From Mesobacillus jeotgali (GTDB lineage: Bacteria > Bacillota > Bacilli > Bacillales > Cytobacillaceae): 64,000 nt of DNA. The notes beneath the pieces are model-generated. The model was not told the origin of the DNA and searched no databases. It worked only from the letters and a program-made list of their open reading frames with translations. Both the position numbers and the translations under genes were made by a program. The stretch lies in assembly GCF_002874535.1 (NCBI RefSeq), contig NZ_CP025025.1:1411526-1475525 (forward strand), read 5' to 3'. Positions 1 to 9,462 of this stretch are shown here, one piece after another. Numbering within the stretch: position 1 is the stretch's first letter; each line of letters starts with the position of its first letter.

Positions 1-102
1 GTTTGTCAGATTCGATTTTTTCTTGTGATTTTAAAATTTTATCTTACTCTCGAGCTTTGTATTTGCTATTTTATAGTAGTAGAGAGATTGGAGAGTAATA
101 CA

Positions 103-1494
103 ATGAAGAAAGTTTCATTCCTGTTGACCACAGGATTATTCATAATTATTTGCGTTGCTGTCATTTGGCAATGGAGCGCTTTTCAACAAAAAAACGACAA
201 ACCATCTAAATCAGAGGGAGATATATCTCTCATTGTATCGGTGAAGGTGGAACAGGACGAGCTTCAAGTGAAGCAGACATTTGATAATCTTAAAATGAAC
301 CAACAATATCATGCAATCATCCCGGCGCAGGCTATAGAGGTCAATTGCACAGATGCAGAAGGGGATACATGCAAGGAAGAACATAAGCCAAAAGGGAATA
401 AGATGCATTTTGAATACACGATAAAATCCGGACCCGGGCTTTCGATACTCTTGAATGATTGGATGATTGTTCTGAAGGATGCCGAGATCAAAAAGACGAG
501 AATCGAGATAGTAGACCAATATTATAAAAGGGGCACATGGTCCGCCGGAATCCCGTTGAAGGGCTATAAGCAAACGGAGTTGCTGCACTATTATGTTTTT
601 GAAGGAGAGAATTCAACTCCTTCGCTATATTGGCAAGAGAAGCCCCTTATCAAACTGACAGGCCAAAAGGGAATCGATTATTATACCACTCAAAAGGAAC
701 AGGTTATTTACAAGTTTGACAGTCTTGAGACCTTTTCTGACAATCACATATCTGTAGTGATCATCGATGGCAAAAGGGCTGTCCGGGGTAACGGGATCCT
801 GCTGGCAGGGAACGAGTTGACCGATAAGGAGTTTGAGCATGGCTTGGCAGTGGCATTTTTGTCTTCGAAGTTTGGAACAGACGAGGAAGCAGAAGGATGG
901 ATTCTTGAGGCATTGGCTTCACTGGTAACAAAGCAGGTGCCAGAAAATGAAAAGAGCAGGGCGATGGTTGAAGAGTTGGAAAAAAATTTGACTCCAGAAG
1001 AAATAGCTGCTTTTGTCACCTACTATTCCAAACAAGGGCATCTTAATGGCAACTCAATTGATGGGTATTTGTCTTCAATCAAAGGGATGGAATCGGACTT
1101 CTTTACAATGAACAGCCAAAAAAGGCCGGGGATTTTTCCATTACTTTTTACAGACGCAAGAAGCGTAATAGTTAATGGAGATAAAAAGGAAGAGCTGGCA
1201 GCTGTCATTAAAGGAGGTCAATACCTGTTTCCTTTAGTGCCGACTATGAATGCTTTAGGCTATGAAACAACATTAGGACCAGATTTATCAACACTCGAAA
1301 TTTCATCTGCGAACCATACGTACTACTTCAACCTAAAGAATAAAACATTCATTCATGGAGGCCAAACCTTCGGGCTTCTTGAGAACCCATTCCAGAACCT
1401 GAATGGTGATTTATATATGGGAAAGCACTGGTTAAATGCGATTTTTAAAGTGCAGGTTTCGGAAAGTGAAGAATCGATCACTCTCGGATTATAG
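103..1494 (+). CDS. membrane-anchored protein with C-terminal stalk-like domain, function unknown
   Basis: I do not recognise a characterised homologue. The 463-residue product starts at ATG 103, after a GGAGAG ribosome site; the reading frame is open further upstream but lacks such a site. Residues about 5-26 form one hydrophobic segment after two lysines, so it is probably an uncleaved N-terminal anchor with the rest outside the membrane. Two cysteines lie close together near residues 80-90. The last 110 or so residues (VNGD..., FPLVPTMNALGY..., followed by short beta-strand-like stretches) resemble the copper amine oxidase N-domain / stalk-domain fold of Gram-positive surface proteins; this is a resemblance by eye. 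It stands alone upstream of rsmD, in a place where B. subtilis has ylbG. Confidence 0.7.
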   Translation: MKKVSFLLTTGLFIIICVAVIWQWSAFQQKNDKPSKSEGDISLIVSVKVEQDELQVKQTFDNLKMNQQYHAIIPAQAIEVNCTDAEGDTCKEEHKPKGNKMHFEYTIKSGPGLSILLNDWMIVLKDAEIKKTRIEIVDQYYKRGTWSAGIPLKGYKQTELLHYYVFEGENSTPSLYWQEKPLIKLTGQKGIDYYTTQKEQVIYKFDSLETFSDNHISVVIIDGKRAVRGNGILLAGNELTDKEFEHGLAVAFLSSKFGTDEEAEGWILEALASLVTKQVPENEKSRAMVEELEKNLTPEEIAAFVTYYSKQGHLNGNSIDGYLSSIKGMESDFFTMNSQKRPGIFPLLFTDARSVIVNGDKKEELAAVIKGGQYLFPLVPTMNALGYETTLGPDLSTLEISSANHTYYFNLKNKTFIHGGQTFGLLENPFQNLNGDLYMGKHWLNAIFKVQVSESEESITLGL

Positions 1495-1527
1495 GATTTA
1501 TAAGACCATTATTAAGGCAAAAAAAAG

Positions 1528-1546
1528 CCCTGCAGTTTCTGCAGGG
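1528..1546. terminator. hairpin after the first gene, probable terminator
   Basis: A perfect 8-bp stem CCCTGCAG / CTGCAGGG with a 3-base loop. An A-run of eight precedes it, giving a good U-tract for minus-strand transcripts; the plus-strand side has only a broken T-run. It may terminate in both directions. Confidence 0.55.
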
Positions 1547-1547
1547 T

Positions 1548-1577
1548 CCTTCTATATCCTGTCAACAGGATAGAAGG
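1548..1577. repeat. imperfect palindrome in the rsmD upstream region
   Basis: The arms CCTTCTATATCCTG and CAGGATAGAAGG pair over 12 bp, with a 2-base bulge and a TCAA loop. It directly follows the terminator-like hairpin. A further 9-bp inverted repeat, AACAACATC / GATGTTGTT, lies at 1642-1667. No protein of the usual kind is encoded between 1495 and 1791. Confidence 0.6.
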
Positions 1578-1609
1578 CAAAGGGAGAGGAGAAACCGGAG
1601 GAAGAACTT

Positions 1610-1660
1610 ATGGGGAAACGTAAGTCTTCTCCGCGGTTGGCAACAACATCCTCAAATTGA
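1610..1660 (+). CDS. possible 16-residue leader peptide upstream of rsmD
   Basis: An ATG at 1610 has a GGAGG site 8 bases upstream and opens a frame of 16 codons ending at TGA 1660. The peptide is basic and serine/threonine-rich (MGKRKSSP...). Its 3' end overlaps the 9-bp inverted repeat at 1642-1667, an arrangement seen in translation-coupled leaders, but nothing proves translation. It could equally be chance. Confidence 0.25.
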   Translation: MGKRKSSPRLATTSSN

Positions 1661-1791
1661 TGTTGTTAATCATCATTATTTCCACATTAGGAAGGGATAT
1701 ACACTTTTTTGGTTAATTTTTTATATGTGTGGTAGGATAAGGGAGTAATTTACATACTATTGAAAAGCTACATGATTGAGGAGTACATAAT

Positions 1792-2364
1792 ATGAGAGTT
1801 GTTTCAGGTGATTTGAAGGGCCGCGTTTTGAAAGCGGTACCCGGAACGTCAACGCGACCTACCACTGATAAAGTAAAGGAAGCGCTGTTCAATATGATTG
1901 GGCCGTATTTTACAGGAGGATGGGGCCTGGATTTATTTGCTGGAAGCGGAGGACTTGGAATCGAAGCGCTAAGCAGGGGTCTGGATAAAGTTGTTTTTGT
2001 CGACCGTGAAGGCAAGGCGATTCATATCATTAATGAGAACCTTAAATCCTGCGGTTTGGAAGAAAAGGCAGAAGTATATCGAAATGATGCTGGCAGGGCG
2101 TTGAAAGCAATTCAAAAAAGAGACTTAACGTTTGATTATATATTTCTGGACCCGCCCTATAAAAAACAACAGCTGGTCAAGCTGTTAGAAGCGATTGATA
2201 AGGAGAGCCTTGTTCATCATGATGGTCTGATTGTCTGTGAGCATGCTTCTGAAATCACTCTGCCAGAAAAGGTAGGAGGACTAGTGCAGACAAGAAACGA
2301 AAAATATGGAATTATAGGAATTACTCTTTATAAAGTTGATGAAGTAGATGAGGGGGAAGTATAA
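1792..2364 (+). CDS. rsmD: 16S rRNA (guanine966-N2)-methyltransferase RsmD (YlbH)
   Basis: SAM-dependent enzyme that methylates the exocyclic amine of G966 (E. coli numbering) in 16S rRNA during 30S assembly. The 190-residue length is usual for the family. The SAM-binding motif DLFAGSGGLG is at residues 47-56, and the catalytic N6/N2-methyltransferase motif DPPY is at 120-123. ATG 1792 follows a GAGGAG site. The stop at 2364 abuts the GTG start of coaD, so the two are co-transcribed, as in B. subtilis ylbH-coaD. A possible sigma-A promoter, TTGGTT-N18-TAGGAT, sits at 1709-1738. Confidence 0.95.
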   Translation: MRVVSGDLKGRVLKAVPGTSTRPTTDKVKEALFNMIGPYFTGGWGLDLFAGSGGLGIEALSRGLDKVVFVDREGKAIHIINENLKSCGLEEKAEVYRNDAGRALKAIQKRDLTFDYIFLDPPYKKQQLVKLLEAIDKESLVHHDGLIVCEHASEITLPEKVGGLVQTRNEKYGIIGITLYKVDEVDEGEV

Positions 2365-2878
<514 letters not shown>

Positions 2879-2887
<9 letters not shown>

Positions 2888-4102
2888 TTTAAACATGCGA
2901 TTTCCAAGTAACCATACATAAATGATCAAACTGCAGATTGTAATAAGCGGTCCGGCTGTGGTGAGCATGTTATGCGCATCTGCGAGGCGGCTGCCTTCTG
3001 AAGTAAGATATTCCATTACCGGCAGAGCATTGGATGGCTCGCCATCTTCAAAAAATCGTACATAAACCGGTTTCCATAATATAAAAGCATAGAATGCTGA
3101 AAAGACCCCATGAATAATTCTTGCGAAAAAGAAAGGCTGGAAGCGTATGTCTGTCTGGGCAAGAATGCTGGCAACCTGGGCCTGGACACTAAAACCGCTG
3201 AATGCGAGGATGAAGCTTGTAATTACAGCCTGATGCATCAAAGTAGCTTCCTGGATCTGGCTGGTCATCTGGCTGCCGAGAGTGATTTCGAATAAGCCTG
3301 AAATGAATGGCAGGCTTAACATATCTGTCATGCCAAGCATTACGAGCATGACTTCAAGGAATTCAGCAAGGAATCCGGTGATGTGTAGGTGGAATAATAG
3401 TTTGTTAATAACTGAGAATAAGATAATGAAACCGCCAATCATCAACAACGTCTGGATGGAAGACATAACAGCGTCACCTAGCAGTTTCCCTATGGGACGG
3501 TTGTCCTTTATTCTTGTCCTGTGCAAAGCAGCAAATGCATCCCTGATCGTCAGGTTTCGTTCCTTTTCCTTTGTAGTCTTTTCCTCACTTCTACCGTAGA
3601 ACCTCATAATCAATCCAACGCTGATGTTTCCAAGGTAATGGGCCAGTGCCAGAATAACACCGAGCTGAACATTATAGAAGAACCCAACTGATACAGCGCC
3701 AAAAATGAAAAGTGGGTTGGATGAATTAGTAAACGATACAAGTCTTTCAGCCTCGATTTTTGACAGCTGCCCTTCCTGCCGCATTCGGGCCGTAAGCTTT
3801 GCTCCTGCGGGGAAGCCGGAAGCCATGCCCATTGCCCAGACGAAACCACCAACACCTGGTACCCTGAATAGTGGTCTCATCAAAGGTTCCAACAAAACTC
3901 CTATAAAACGGACGACACCGAAACCGATCAGCATTTCTGAAACGATGAAGAAAGGAAGGAGTGAGGGAAAAACAATTTCCCACCACATATTCAAGCCTCT
4001 TATTGAAGCATCAAAGGATTGCTGGGGAAAAGAAATGAGTGAAGCAGCCAGTAAAGTGACGGAGGCTGCAAGGAAAAGTGTTTTCATTCTTGATTTAAGC
4101 AC
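2879..4102 (-). CDS. ylbJ: sporulation integral membrane protein YlbJ
   Basis: A 407-residue polytopic membrane protein with about eight hydrophobic segments and the nucleoside-recognition/GATE-type arrangement of the YlbJ/SpoIIIAF-SpoVA-era family. In B. subtilis ylbJ is under sigma-E and needed for a normal spore cortex; its transport substrate is unknown. The start is GTG at 4102, with GGAGG seven bases upstream. It is transcribed against coaD and divergently from ylbK. I saw no convincing sigma-E promoter by eye in the 280-bp upstream gap. Confidence 0.9.
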
Positions 4103-4211
4103 TTAATATCCTCCTTCCTGCGGTCTTGCTGTGAAACTGTTTTAATCAATGGTAAAATAGAAGGAAACTCACCAGAGGGGTTATTTTCCATTTATCTTCC
4201 GATTCTATGTA

Positions 4212-4238
4212 CCTTCCATACAGCCATATATGGGAAGG
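4212..4238. repeat. imperfect inverted repeat between divergent ylbJ and ylbK
   Basis: The arms CCTTCCATA and TATGGGAAGG pair with one bulged base. The position between two divergent genes would suit an operator, but there is no direct support. Nothing else stands out in 4103-4408. Confidence 0.4.
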
Positions 4239-4408
4239 ACCTGTTATGATTTCAAAATAAATCCAACTGATTTTTTTGGTTTAGATACATAAATAATGCT
4301 TAGTTGTCAGCCTTGTCCTCATATAAATCAATATACTCGCTGAACTTCAAATTAGACCAAGTTTAGTTTGTACCCGAAAAAATCATGGTTTTAAGGGAGG
4401 AAAAAGCT

Positions 4409-5200
4409 TTGGCAAGTCCAAGAATAGGTTTGGCTCTAGGGTCAGGTGGAGCACGGGGATTTGCCCATCTGGGTGTCATAAAAGTTTTAAGAGATGAAGG
4501 CATTCCAATCGATTTGATAGCTGGAAGCAGCATGGGTGCACTGGTAGCATCATTTTACGGTGCGGGCCTTGACGTTGACCGTCTCTATAAACTATCACGT
4601 GTGTTCAAACGGAAATATTATCTTGATTTTACCGTCCCAAAGATGGGATTTATCGCTGGGAAAAGAGTTAAAGAGCTCATCAGGATTTTTACCCATGGAA
4701 AAATGATCGAAGAACTGGATATTCCGATTGGCATTGTTGCGACAGACCTGATGTCAGGTGAGAAGGTCGTCTTTAAAAATGGGCCTGTGGCGGAAGCTGT
4801 AAGAGCTAGCATCGCGATTCCGGGTATTTTTGTCCCGGAAAAGCTGGATGGAAGGTTGTTCGTCGATGGCGGAGTTGTTGACCGGATTCCTGTTTCTGTC
4901 GCTAAGGAGATGGGAGCAGATATAGTAATCGCTGTTGATGTATCCAGCGTGAAGAAGAACGAGGATGTTACCTCAATTTTCGATGTGATCATGCAGAGTA
5001 TCGATATCATGCAAATGGAACTGGTCTCGAATCGAGAGATAGCTTCCGATGTAATGCTCAGGCCTCCAGTCGAAATGTTTAATTCCAAAGCATTCACTAA
5101 TATAGAAGAAATCATTGCGATTGGTGAAGAAGAAGCAAAAAAGCACATCGATAAGATAAAAAAGTGCATTGAACAATGGAAGGAGCCTCAATCAGAATGA
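4409..5200 (+). CDS. ylbK: patatin-like phospholipase family protein YlbK
   Basis: Predicted serine lipid acyl hydrolase of the RssA/patatin family. It has the glycine-rich oxyanion hole GSGGARG (residues 11-17), nucleophile elbow GSSMG with Ser41, and the catalytic aspartate in the DGG motif at 153-155, so the Ser-Asp dyad is intact. I chose TTG 4409, with AAGGGAGG eight bases upstream, giving 263 residues; an ATG at 4385 in the same frame lacks a ribosome site. The stop codon overlaps the ylbL start (ATGA), so the two are translationally coupled. The in vivo substrate is not known. Confidence 0.88.
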   Translation: MASPRIGLALGSGGARGFAHLGVIKVLRDEGIPIDLIAGSSMGALVASFYGAGLDVDRLYKLSRVFKRKYYLDFTVPKMGFIAGKRVKELIRIFTHGKMIEELDIPIGIVATDLMSGEKVVFKNGPVAEAVRASIAIPGIFVPEKLDGRLFVDGGVVDRIPVSVAKEMGADIVIAVDVSSVKKNEDVTSIFDVIMQSIDIMQMELVSNREIASDVMLRPPVEMFNSKAFTNIEEIIAIGEEEAKKHIDKIKKCIEQWKEPQSE

Positions 5201-6222
5201 GCAGAAAAAAGTCTATAGCTCTGTCTATATTTGCAGCTATATTATTAATGGCCAGCGCTCTTTATTACTTGCCTTACTATGTTACCAAACCTGGTATGGC
5301 TACGGAGCTGGAACCGATTGTCGAGGTTGAAGACGGGTACGATGAGGAAGGAAGCTTCATGCTTACCACAGTCAGGATGGGCAGAGCGAATATATATGCC
5401 TACATCATTGCCAAGATGAGCAAATATCAGGAAATCTATCCTGTAGAAGATATCAGGGCGGATAATGAATCAGATGAAGAATACAATATCCGCCAGCTGC
5501 ACATGATGGATAATTCGAAGACATCAGCGATAGAGGTGGCCTATAAAAAAGCAGGTAAACCAGTTAACTACACCTATAAGGGAGTTTATGTGTTGAGGAT
5601 AATGGAAGGGATGCCGGCTGAAGGCAAACTTTTGCCTGGCGATTTAGTTTTCCAGGTGGATGATAATGAATTTAAATCCTCTGAAGAGTTCATTGAATAT
5701 GTCAGTTCAAAAAAACCAGGTGATATAGTCGAGCTTTCCTATAAACGGAATGGGAAGTCAAATTCAGTTGAAATACCTCTAAAGGCACTTGATGATGGAA
5801 GCGACCGTCCGGTAGTAGGAATTCAGCTTGTCGATGACAAAGAAATTGACGTTGAGCCAGATGTAACAGTCCAATCTGATGAAATAGGCGGTCCATCTGC
5901 TGGATTAATGTTTTCGCTGGAAATCTACAATCAATTAATCGAGGAAGACCTGACCAAAGGCTATGAAATAGCTGGGACAGGAACAATGAGTCCCGATGGA
6001 ACAGTGGGAAGAATCGGCGGGATCCAGCAGAAAGTAGTAGCTGCAGATAAGGCAGGTGCAGAAATTTTCCTTGCTCCGTTTGAAAAAGGTGCCAAGGGCT
6101 CAAACTATGAAGAGGCGCTGATCGCCGCTAAAGATATTGATACCAAAATGAAAATTGTACCTGTAGATACTTTTGAGGAAGCTGTATCCTATCTGGAAAA
6201 TTTAAAAGAAAAATCAAGCTGA
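5197..6222 (+). CDS. ylbL: membrane-anchored PDZ / Lon-type serine protease YlbL
   Basis: A 341-residue protein, the same length as B. subtilis YlbL. It has an N-terminal membrane anchor (residues about 7-28), a PDZ domain (about 125-200) and a Lon-like S16 peptidase domain with catalytic Ser234 (in GGPSAG) and Lys279. In B. subtilis it degrades the cell-division inhibitor YneA after DNA damage, alongside CtpA. The start overlaps the ylbK stop. An ATG seven codons earlier at 5176 is in frame but sits within the ribosome site region. Confidence 0.92.
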   Translation: MSRKKSIALSIFAAILLMASALYYLPYYVTKPGMATELEPIVEVEDGYDEEGSFMLTTVRMGRANIYAYIIAKMSKYQEIYPVEDIRADNESDEEYNIRQLHMMDNSKTSAIEVAYKKAGKPVNYTYKGVYVLRIMEGMPAEGKLLPGDLVFQVDDNEFKSSEEFIEYVSSKKPGDIVELSYKRNGKSNSVEIPLKALDDGSDRPVVGIQLVDDKEIDVEPDVTVQSDEIGGPSAGLMFSLEIYNQLIEEDLTKGYEIAGTGTMSPDGTVGRIGGIQQKVVAADKAGAEIFLAPFEKGAKGSNYEEALIAAKDIDTKMKIVPVDTFEEAVSYLENLKEKSS

Positions 6223-6244
6223 ATCCAGCTTGATTTTCTTTTTT
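6210..6244 (+). terminator. rho-independent terminator after ylbL
   Basis: An 11-bp stem AAAATCAAGCT / AGCTTGATTTT, followed by a T-rich run. The first arm includes the last codons of ylbL. Confidence 0.85.
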
Positions 6245-6285
6245 ATGAGGACTTCTTAAGTCTTTTTGACTGCTCCTGCGGTTTC

Positions 6286-7503
6286 TCATGATTTCAACAT
6301 GATTGGGGGCCTGGCGAATTCTTCTGCAAGCAGCTGTTCTTGCCCCCTTCCATTTTGTCCGAGAGCATAAATCCTTGATGCTTTAATATCCAGTTCGATA
6401 TCAGGGTCAGAAAAAGCGGAGAGTTTTGAAACGAGCGGCAGACTGAAATCCTTTTTCTTATAGTTCAGGTAAGATCGGCCCTTTTCGGTTGCACCTAATA
6501 GCCTCAAGTAATTCACCGTTTTTTGGCTCGTTTTCATTGTGTTTTTGCTTGTATTGGTTAAAATATGAAGGCAGACTCTCTGCAGCCTTGTCCATGTATA
6601 ACGCTTTGTTTTGATGCATTCCATGAATTGCTGGAATGATTCTGAGGAAGCAGCAGCGGCAAGTAATCTGTTTTCCAGTCCTTCTTCTACTTCATAGAAG
6701 CCCTTTAATTCTGACGGACTGCTTTGGAGCAATTTATACTTCAATAAAGGCCAGTAATTTTCCCATGAATGGAAACCGCCATATTGATCCCTGTAGTTTG
6801 TGAGCTGTTCGTAGGTCGCTTCTGGTACGTATTGCTTAATATTGTCTATTTCTCCTGCCGCTCCGAATAGGGCTTTGCGTATGCTTGTAGCGCTGGCAAT
6901 CGTGGCGGAGGCAAAATGCTCATCGTGGTAACCGGCACTTTTCCTGGTGATCGTTTCAGCTTTCATTAAGCTTTTTTGCCTGATGATCGCCTGTATGTAA
7001 TGAAGTCCAAGGATGTTATTCGGCCTTGAAATATCGATAAAGCTTTCATCTGGTGCAAGAGACTGGAAACTAAGGGCGATTGATTTAGGATAACTATATC
7101 CTTCTCGAGTGTAGAGTCTTATTCTATCCTGGAAGTCTTCATTGTTTTCTTCAAGAAAGGTGACCGTTTTATTAAAAGCCTCCAAATCACCTGATTCACT
7201 GCCAAAACAAAGAGTGTCACAACCGGCAGCAGAAAGAATCGATACTGACCCTTCTGCAAAAGTTTCCGCATGCTGCGTCGCAAAACGGTAGGGAAGCTCA
7301 AACACGATGTCAACGCCTGCCTCGAGAGCCATCTTCGTCCTCGCCCATTTAGAGACAAGTGCGGGCTCTCCGCGCTGCAGGAAGTTCCCGCTCATCGCTG
7401 CAATCGATATATCTGCACCAGATTGTTCTTTTGCCTGTTGCAGGTGAAATAAATGGCCATTATGGAAAGGATTATACTCAACAACGACGCCAACAGCTTT
7501 CAT
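6286..7503 (-). CDS. tmcAL: tRNA(Met) cytidine acetate ligase TmcAL (YlbM)
   Basis: Makes N4-acetylcytidine at the wobble position of elongator tRNA-Met, using acetate and ATP. The 405-residue product has the nucleotidyltransferase HxGH motif at residues 14-17 (YNPFHNGH). ATG 7503 is a clear start. It is a single gene on the minus strand, divergent from ylbN-rpmF, as in B. subtilis. Confidence 0.93.
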   Translation of the reverse strand: MKAVGVVVEYNPFHNGHLFHLQQAKEQSGADISIAAMSGNFLQRGEPALVSKWARTKMALEAGVDIVFELPYRFATQHAETFAEGSVSILSAAGCDTLCFGSESGDLEAFNKTVTFLEENNEDFQDRIRLYTREGYSYPKSIALSFQSLAPDESFIDISRPNNILGLHYIQAIIRQKSLMKAETITRKSAGYHDEHFASATIASATSIRKALFGAAGEIDNIKQYVPEATYEQLTNYRDQYGGFHSWENYWPLLKYKLLQSSPSELKGFYEVEEGLENRLLAAAASSESFQQFMECIKTKRYTWTRLQRVCLHILTNTSKNTMKTSQKTVNYLRLLGATEKGRSYLNYKKKDFSLPLVSKLSAFSDPDIELDIKASRIYALGQNGRGQEQLLAEEFARPPIMLKS

Positions 7504-7593
7504 TCTTATACTCCTTCATGTTATGATGGATATTGCATTGTCTTGAAGTTTAATTTACAGTATTTATGTAAATTATAGTGTAAAGAAAAAATA

Positions 7594-7623
7594 TTGACAA
7601 ATGATTACGCGAAGGGCTATAAT
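7594..7623 (+). promoter_or_regulatory. sigma-A promoter of ylbN-rpmF
   Basis: TTGACA (7594-7599) and TATAAT (7618-7623) are both consensus, with an 18-base spacer. Transcription should begin near 7630, only about 20 bases before the ylbN start. Confidence 0.85.
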
Positions 7624-7649
7624 TACCTTTGTTGCCTTGGGGTGATTCT

Positions 7650-8174
7650 ATGAAATGGACAATAAGTCAGATACAAAAACATCGAAACAAGGACTTTCTA
7701 ATCGACGAGTTTGTCCGAATGGACTCGATAAAGGAAACAGAACCAACAATCCGTGAGGTATCTCCCATCCACTTAACTGGAAGGGCGGATATCAGTGCCA
7801 CAAGAGTGACATTCCATATCCGGATTGATGGACATCTAATTCTTCCTTGTTCACGGACACTGGTTGATGTAAAATATCCAATTGATGTGGAAACAACTGA
7901 AACTTTCATGTTAAACAGCCACGACTATGAGGCTGAAGAGGAAGTTCATCAAGTAACAGGCGATGTCATTGATCTTGAACCCATCATCAGGGAGATCTTG
8001 CTAGTGGAAGTTCCAATGCAAGTATTCTGTGATGATAGCGCTGGTCAAGAAGGCGCACCCCAGTCAGGTAAGGATTGGGAAGTAATCGAGGAACAGGAGA
8101 AATCCGAAAAACTTGATCCCCGACTTGCCGGACTTGCAAAATTCTTTGAGGATTCTAAGGATTCCTCTGACTAA
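7650..8174 (+). CDS. ylbN: YceD/DUF177 family protein YlbN
   Basis: A 174-residue acidic protein of the YceD (DUF177) family, which is found almost everywhere next to rpmF. In plants and E. coli it has been tied to 23S rRNA accumulation; its molecular role in Bacillus is unknown. ATG 7650 follows a GGGGTGATT site; in-frame TTG codons at 7629-7634 are upstream of it. It is co-transcribed with rpmF from the strong promoter at 7594. Confidence 0.88.
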   Translation: MKWTISQIQKHRNKDFLIDEFVRMDSIKETEPTIREVSPIHLTGRADISATRVTFHIRIDGHLILPCSRTLVDVKYPIDVETTETFMLNSHDYEAEEEVHQVTGDVIDLEPIIREILLVEVPMQVFCDDSAGQEGAPQSGKDWEVIEEQEKSEKLDPRLAGLAKFFEDSKDSSD

Positions 8175-8254
8175 TCGATTAAAAAAGAGCGTGGAGGTCC
8201 AGAAAAGGACTGGCCTTCATAAACTTTCTTATTCCTTTTAAGGAGGTGGGAAGA

Positions 8255-8428
8255 ATGGCTGTACCATTTAGAAGAACGTCTAAAACTGCGAAAAGAAAAC
8301 GCCGTACTCATTTTAAATTACAAGTTCCGGGTATGGTAGCATGCCCTAACTGCGGTGAAATGAAACTTGCTCACCGTGTGTGCAAAGCTTGCGGAACATA
8401 CAAAGGGAAAGAAGTTGTAAACGACTAA
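8255..8428 (+). CDS. rpmF: 50S ribosomal protein L32, zinc-binding form
   Basis: A 57-residue basic protein of the large ribosomal subunit. Four cysteines at 30, 33, 43 and 46 (CPNC...CKAC) mark the zinc-binding C+ version. ATG 8255 follows AGGAGGTGG. It is the second gene of the ylbN-rpmF operon and is closed by a strong terminator. Confidence 0.97.
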   Translation: MAVPFRRTSKTAKRKRRTHFKLQVPGMVACPNCGEMKLAHRVCKACGTYKGKEVVND

Positions 8429-8440
8429 TCTTTTCTAAGG

Positions 8441-8479
8441 AAAAGCACAGGATGCATTCGCATCCCTGTGCTTTTTTTC
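8441..8479 (+). terminator. terminator after rpmF
   Basis: The stem AAAGCACAGGATGC pairs with GCATCCCTGTGCTTT with one bulged C, followed by a T-run of seven or more. Confidence 0.9.
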
Positions 8480-8612
8480 TTTTACGCGCTATTCCAATTT
8501 GGACTGCGTACTCTTTTATAGACAAATTTCAGTCCATTCTGAAGCTCGTGCGCTTTTTAAATCTACAGAAAATTGATAAAATTTATTGGACGAGAAGTAG
8601 AGGAGGCAAACA

Positions 8613-9383
8613 ATGGATTCATACATAATTTCAAAAGAAAAAAATGGTGTGCTGCTTTTTACCATCAACAGGCCTGATAGGAGAAATGCCATAAACTATG
8701 AAGTAATGTCCGGACTTGAAGAAGCAATCGATATGGCAGCAGGAAATGATGTTAAAGTTTTTGCCATTACAGGTGCAGGTGACCAGGCGTTTTGTTCTGG
8801 TGGGGATTTATCCACCTTCCACAGTTTAAAAACAGAGACCCAGGCGTTAGGAATGCTCTCAAGGATGGCTGGTATTTTATATAAGCTCCTTGTCCTCCCG
8901 AAACCGACGATTGCCATTCTAAATGGTTCTGCTGTAGGAGGAGGTTGTGAAATCGCTTCTGCCTGCGACTTCCGGATTGGAAGAGAAGGAATGAAAGCGG
9001 GATTTGTCCAGGGGAACCTCGCCATTACGACCGGCTGGGGAGGAGGAACGATCCTCTTAGAAAAACTTCCGCAGAATATTGCGATGAAAATGCTCCTTGA
9101 TGCAAGAATATACACTGTCGAAGAACTAAGGGATTTTGGATTCATCCACCATATATATAAAGACCTTCCGATAGATGCTTGTCTCTCATTTATGAATGGA
9201 AGCTTGGATAAAGAAACAACTGTATTAGAAGCATATAAAACTTTGTTGAATAAAAAATGGAAGCTTTTATCGATGAGAGAAAGGATGGAAGAAGAGGCTG
9301 CAAGATGTGCTGTCCTATGGGAGGATGAGGCTCACCACAAAAAAGTGGACGAATTCATGAACAAAAAAAATAAAAATAATTAG
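8613..9383 (+). CDS. enoyl-CoA hydratase/isomerase (crotonase) family protein
   Basis: A 256-residue crotonase-fold protein. The oxyanion-hole segments CSGGDL (61-66) and GGGCE (109-113) are present, and Glu113 matches the first catalytic glutamate of enoyl-CoA hydratase. At the place of the second catalytic glutamate (motif QPE in hydratases) it reads Gln-Gly-Asn (133-135), so classical hydratase activity is doubtful; an isomerase, thioesterase or other crotonase reaction on an acyl-CoA is more likely. The substrate cannot be told. ATG 8613 follows AGAGGAGG. It stands alone between rpmF and gerR; B. subtilis does not have it here. Confidence 0.85.
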   Translation: MDSYIISKEKNGVLLFTINRPDRRNAINYEVMSGLEEAIDMAAGNDVKVFAITGAGDQAFCSGGDLSTFHSLKTETQALGMLSRMAGILYKLLVLPKPTIAILNGSAVGGGCEIASACDFRIGREGMKAGFVQGNLAITTGWGGGTILLEKLPQNIAMKMLLDARIYTVEELRDFGFIHHIYKDLPIDACLSFMNGSLDKETTVLEAYKTLLNKKWKLLSMRERMEEEAARCAVLWEDEAHHKKVDEFMNKKNKNN

Positions 9384-9462
9384 CAGGGTATTAGGTGTTA
9401 TCAGTCTATCTTTCCTATTAGATGCATATGAATGAATAAAAAACAATAGGAGGGATTTATTG

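Noticed and set aside
4385-4408. ATG 4385 as the ylbK start
   Set aside because: There is no ribosome site before it, and the AAGGGAGG within the added codons clearly serves TTG 4409.
8191-8220. Leader hairpin for L32 autoregulation (GGTCCAG / CTGGCC)
   Set aside because: The stem is short and mismatched and does not cover the ribosome site.
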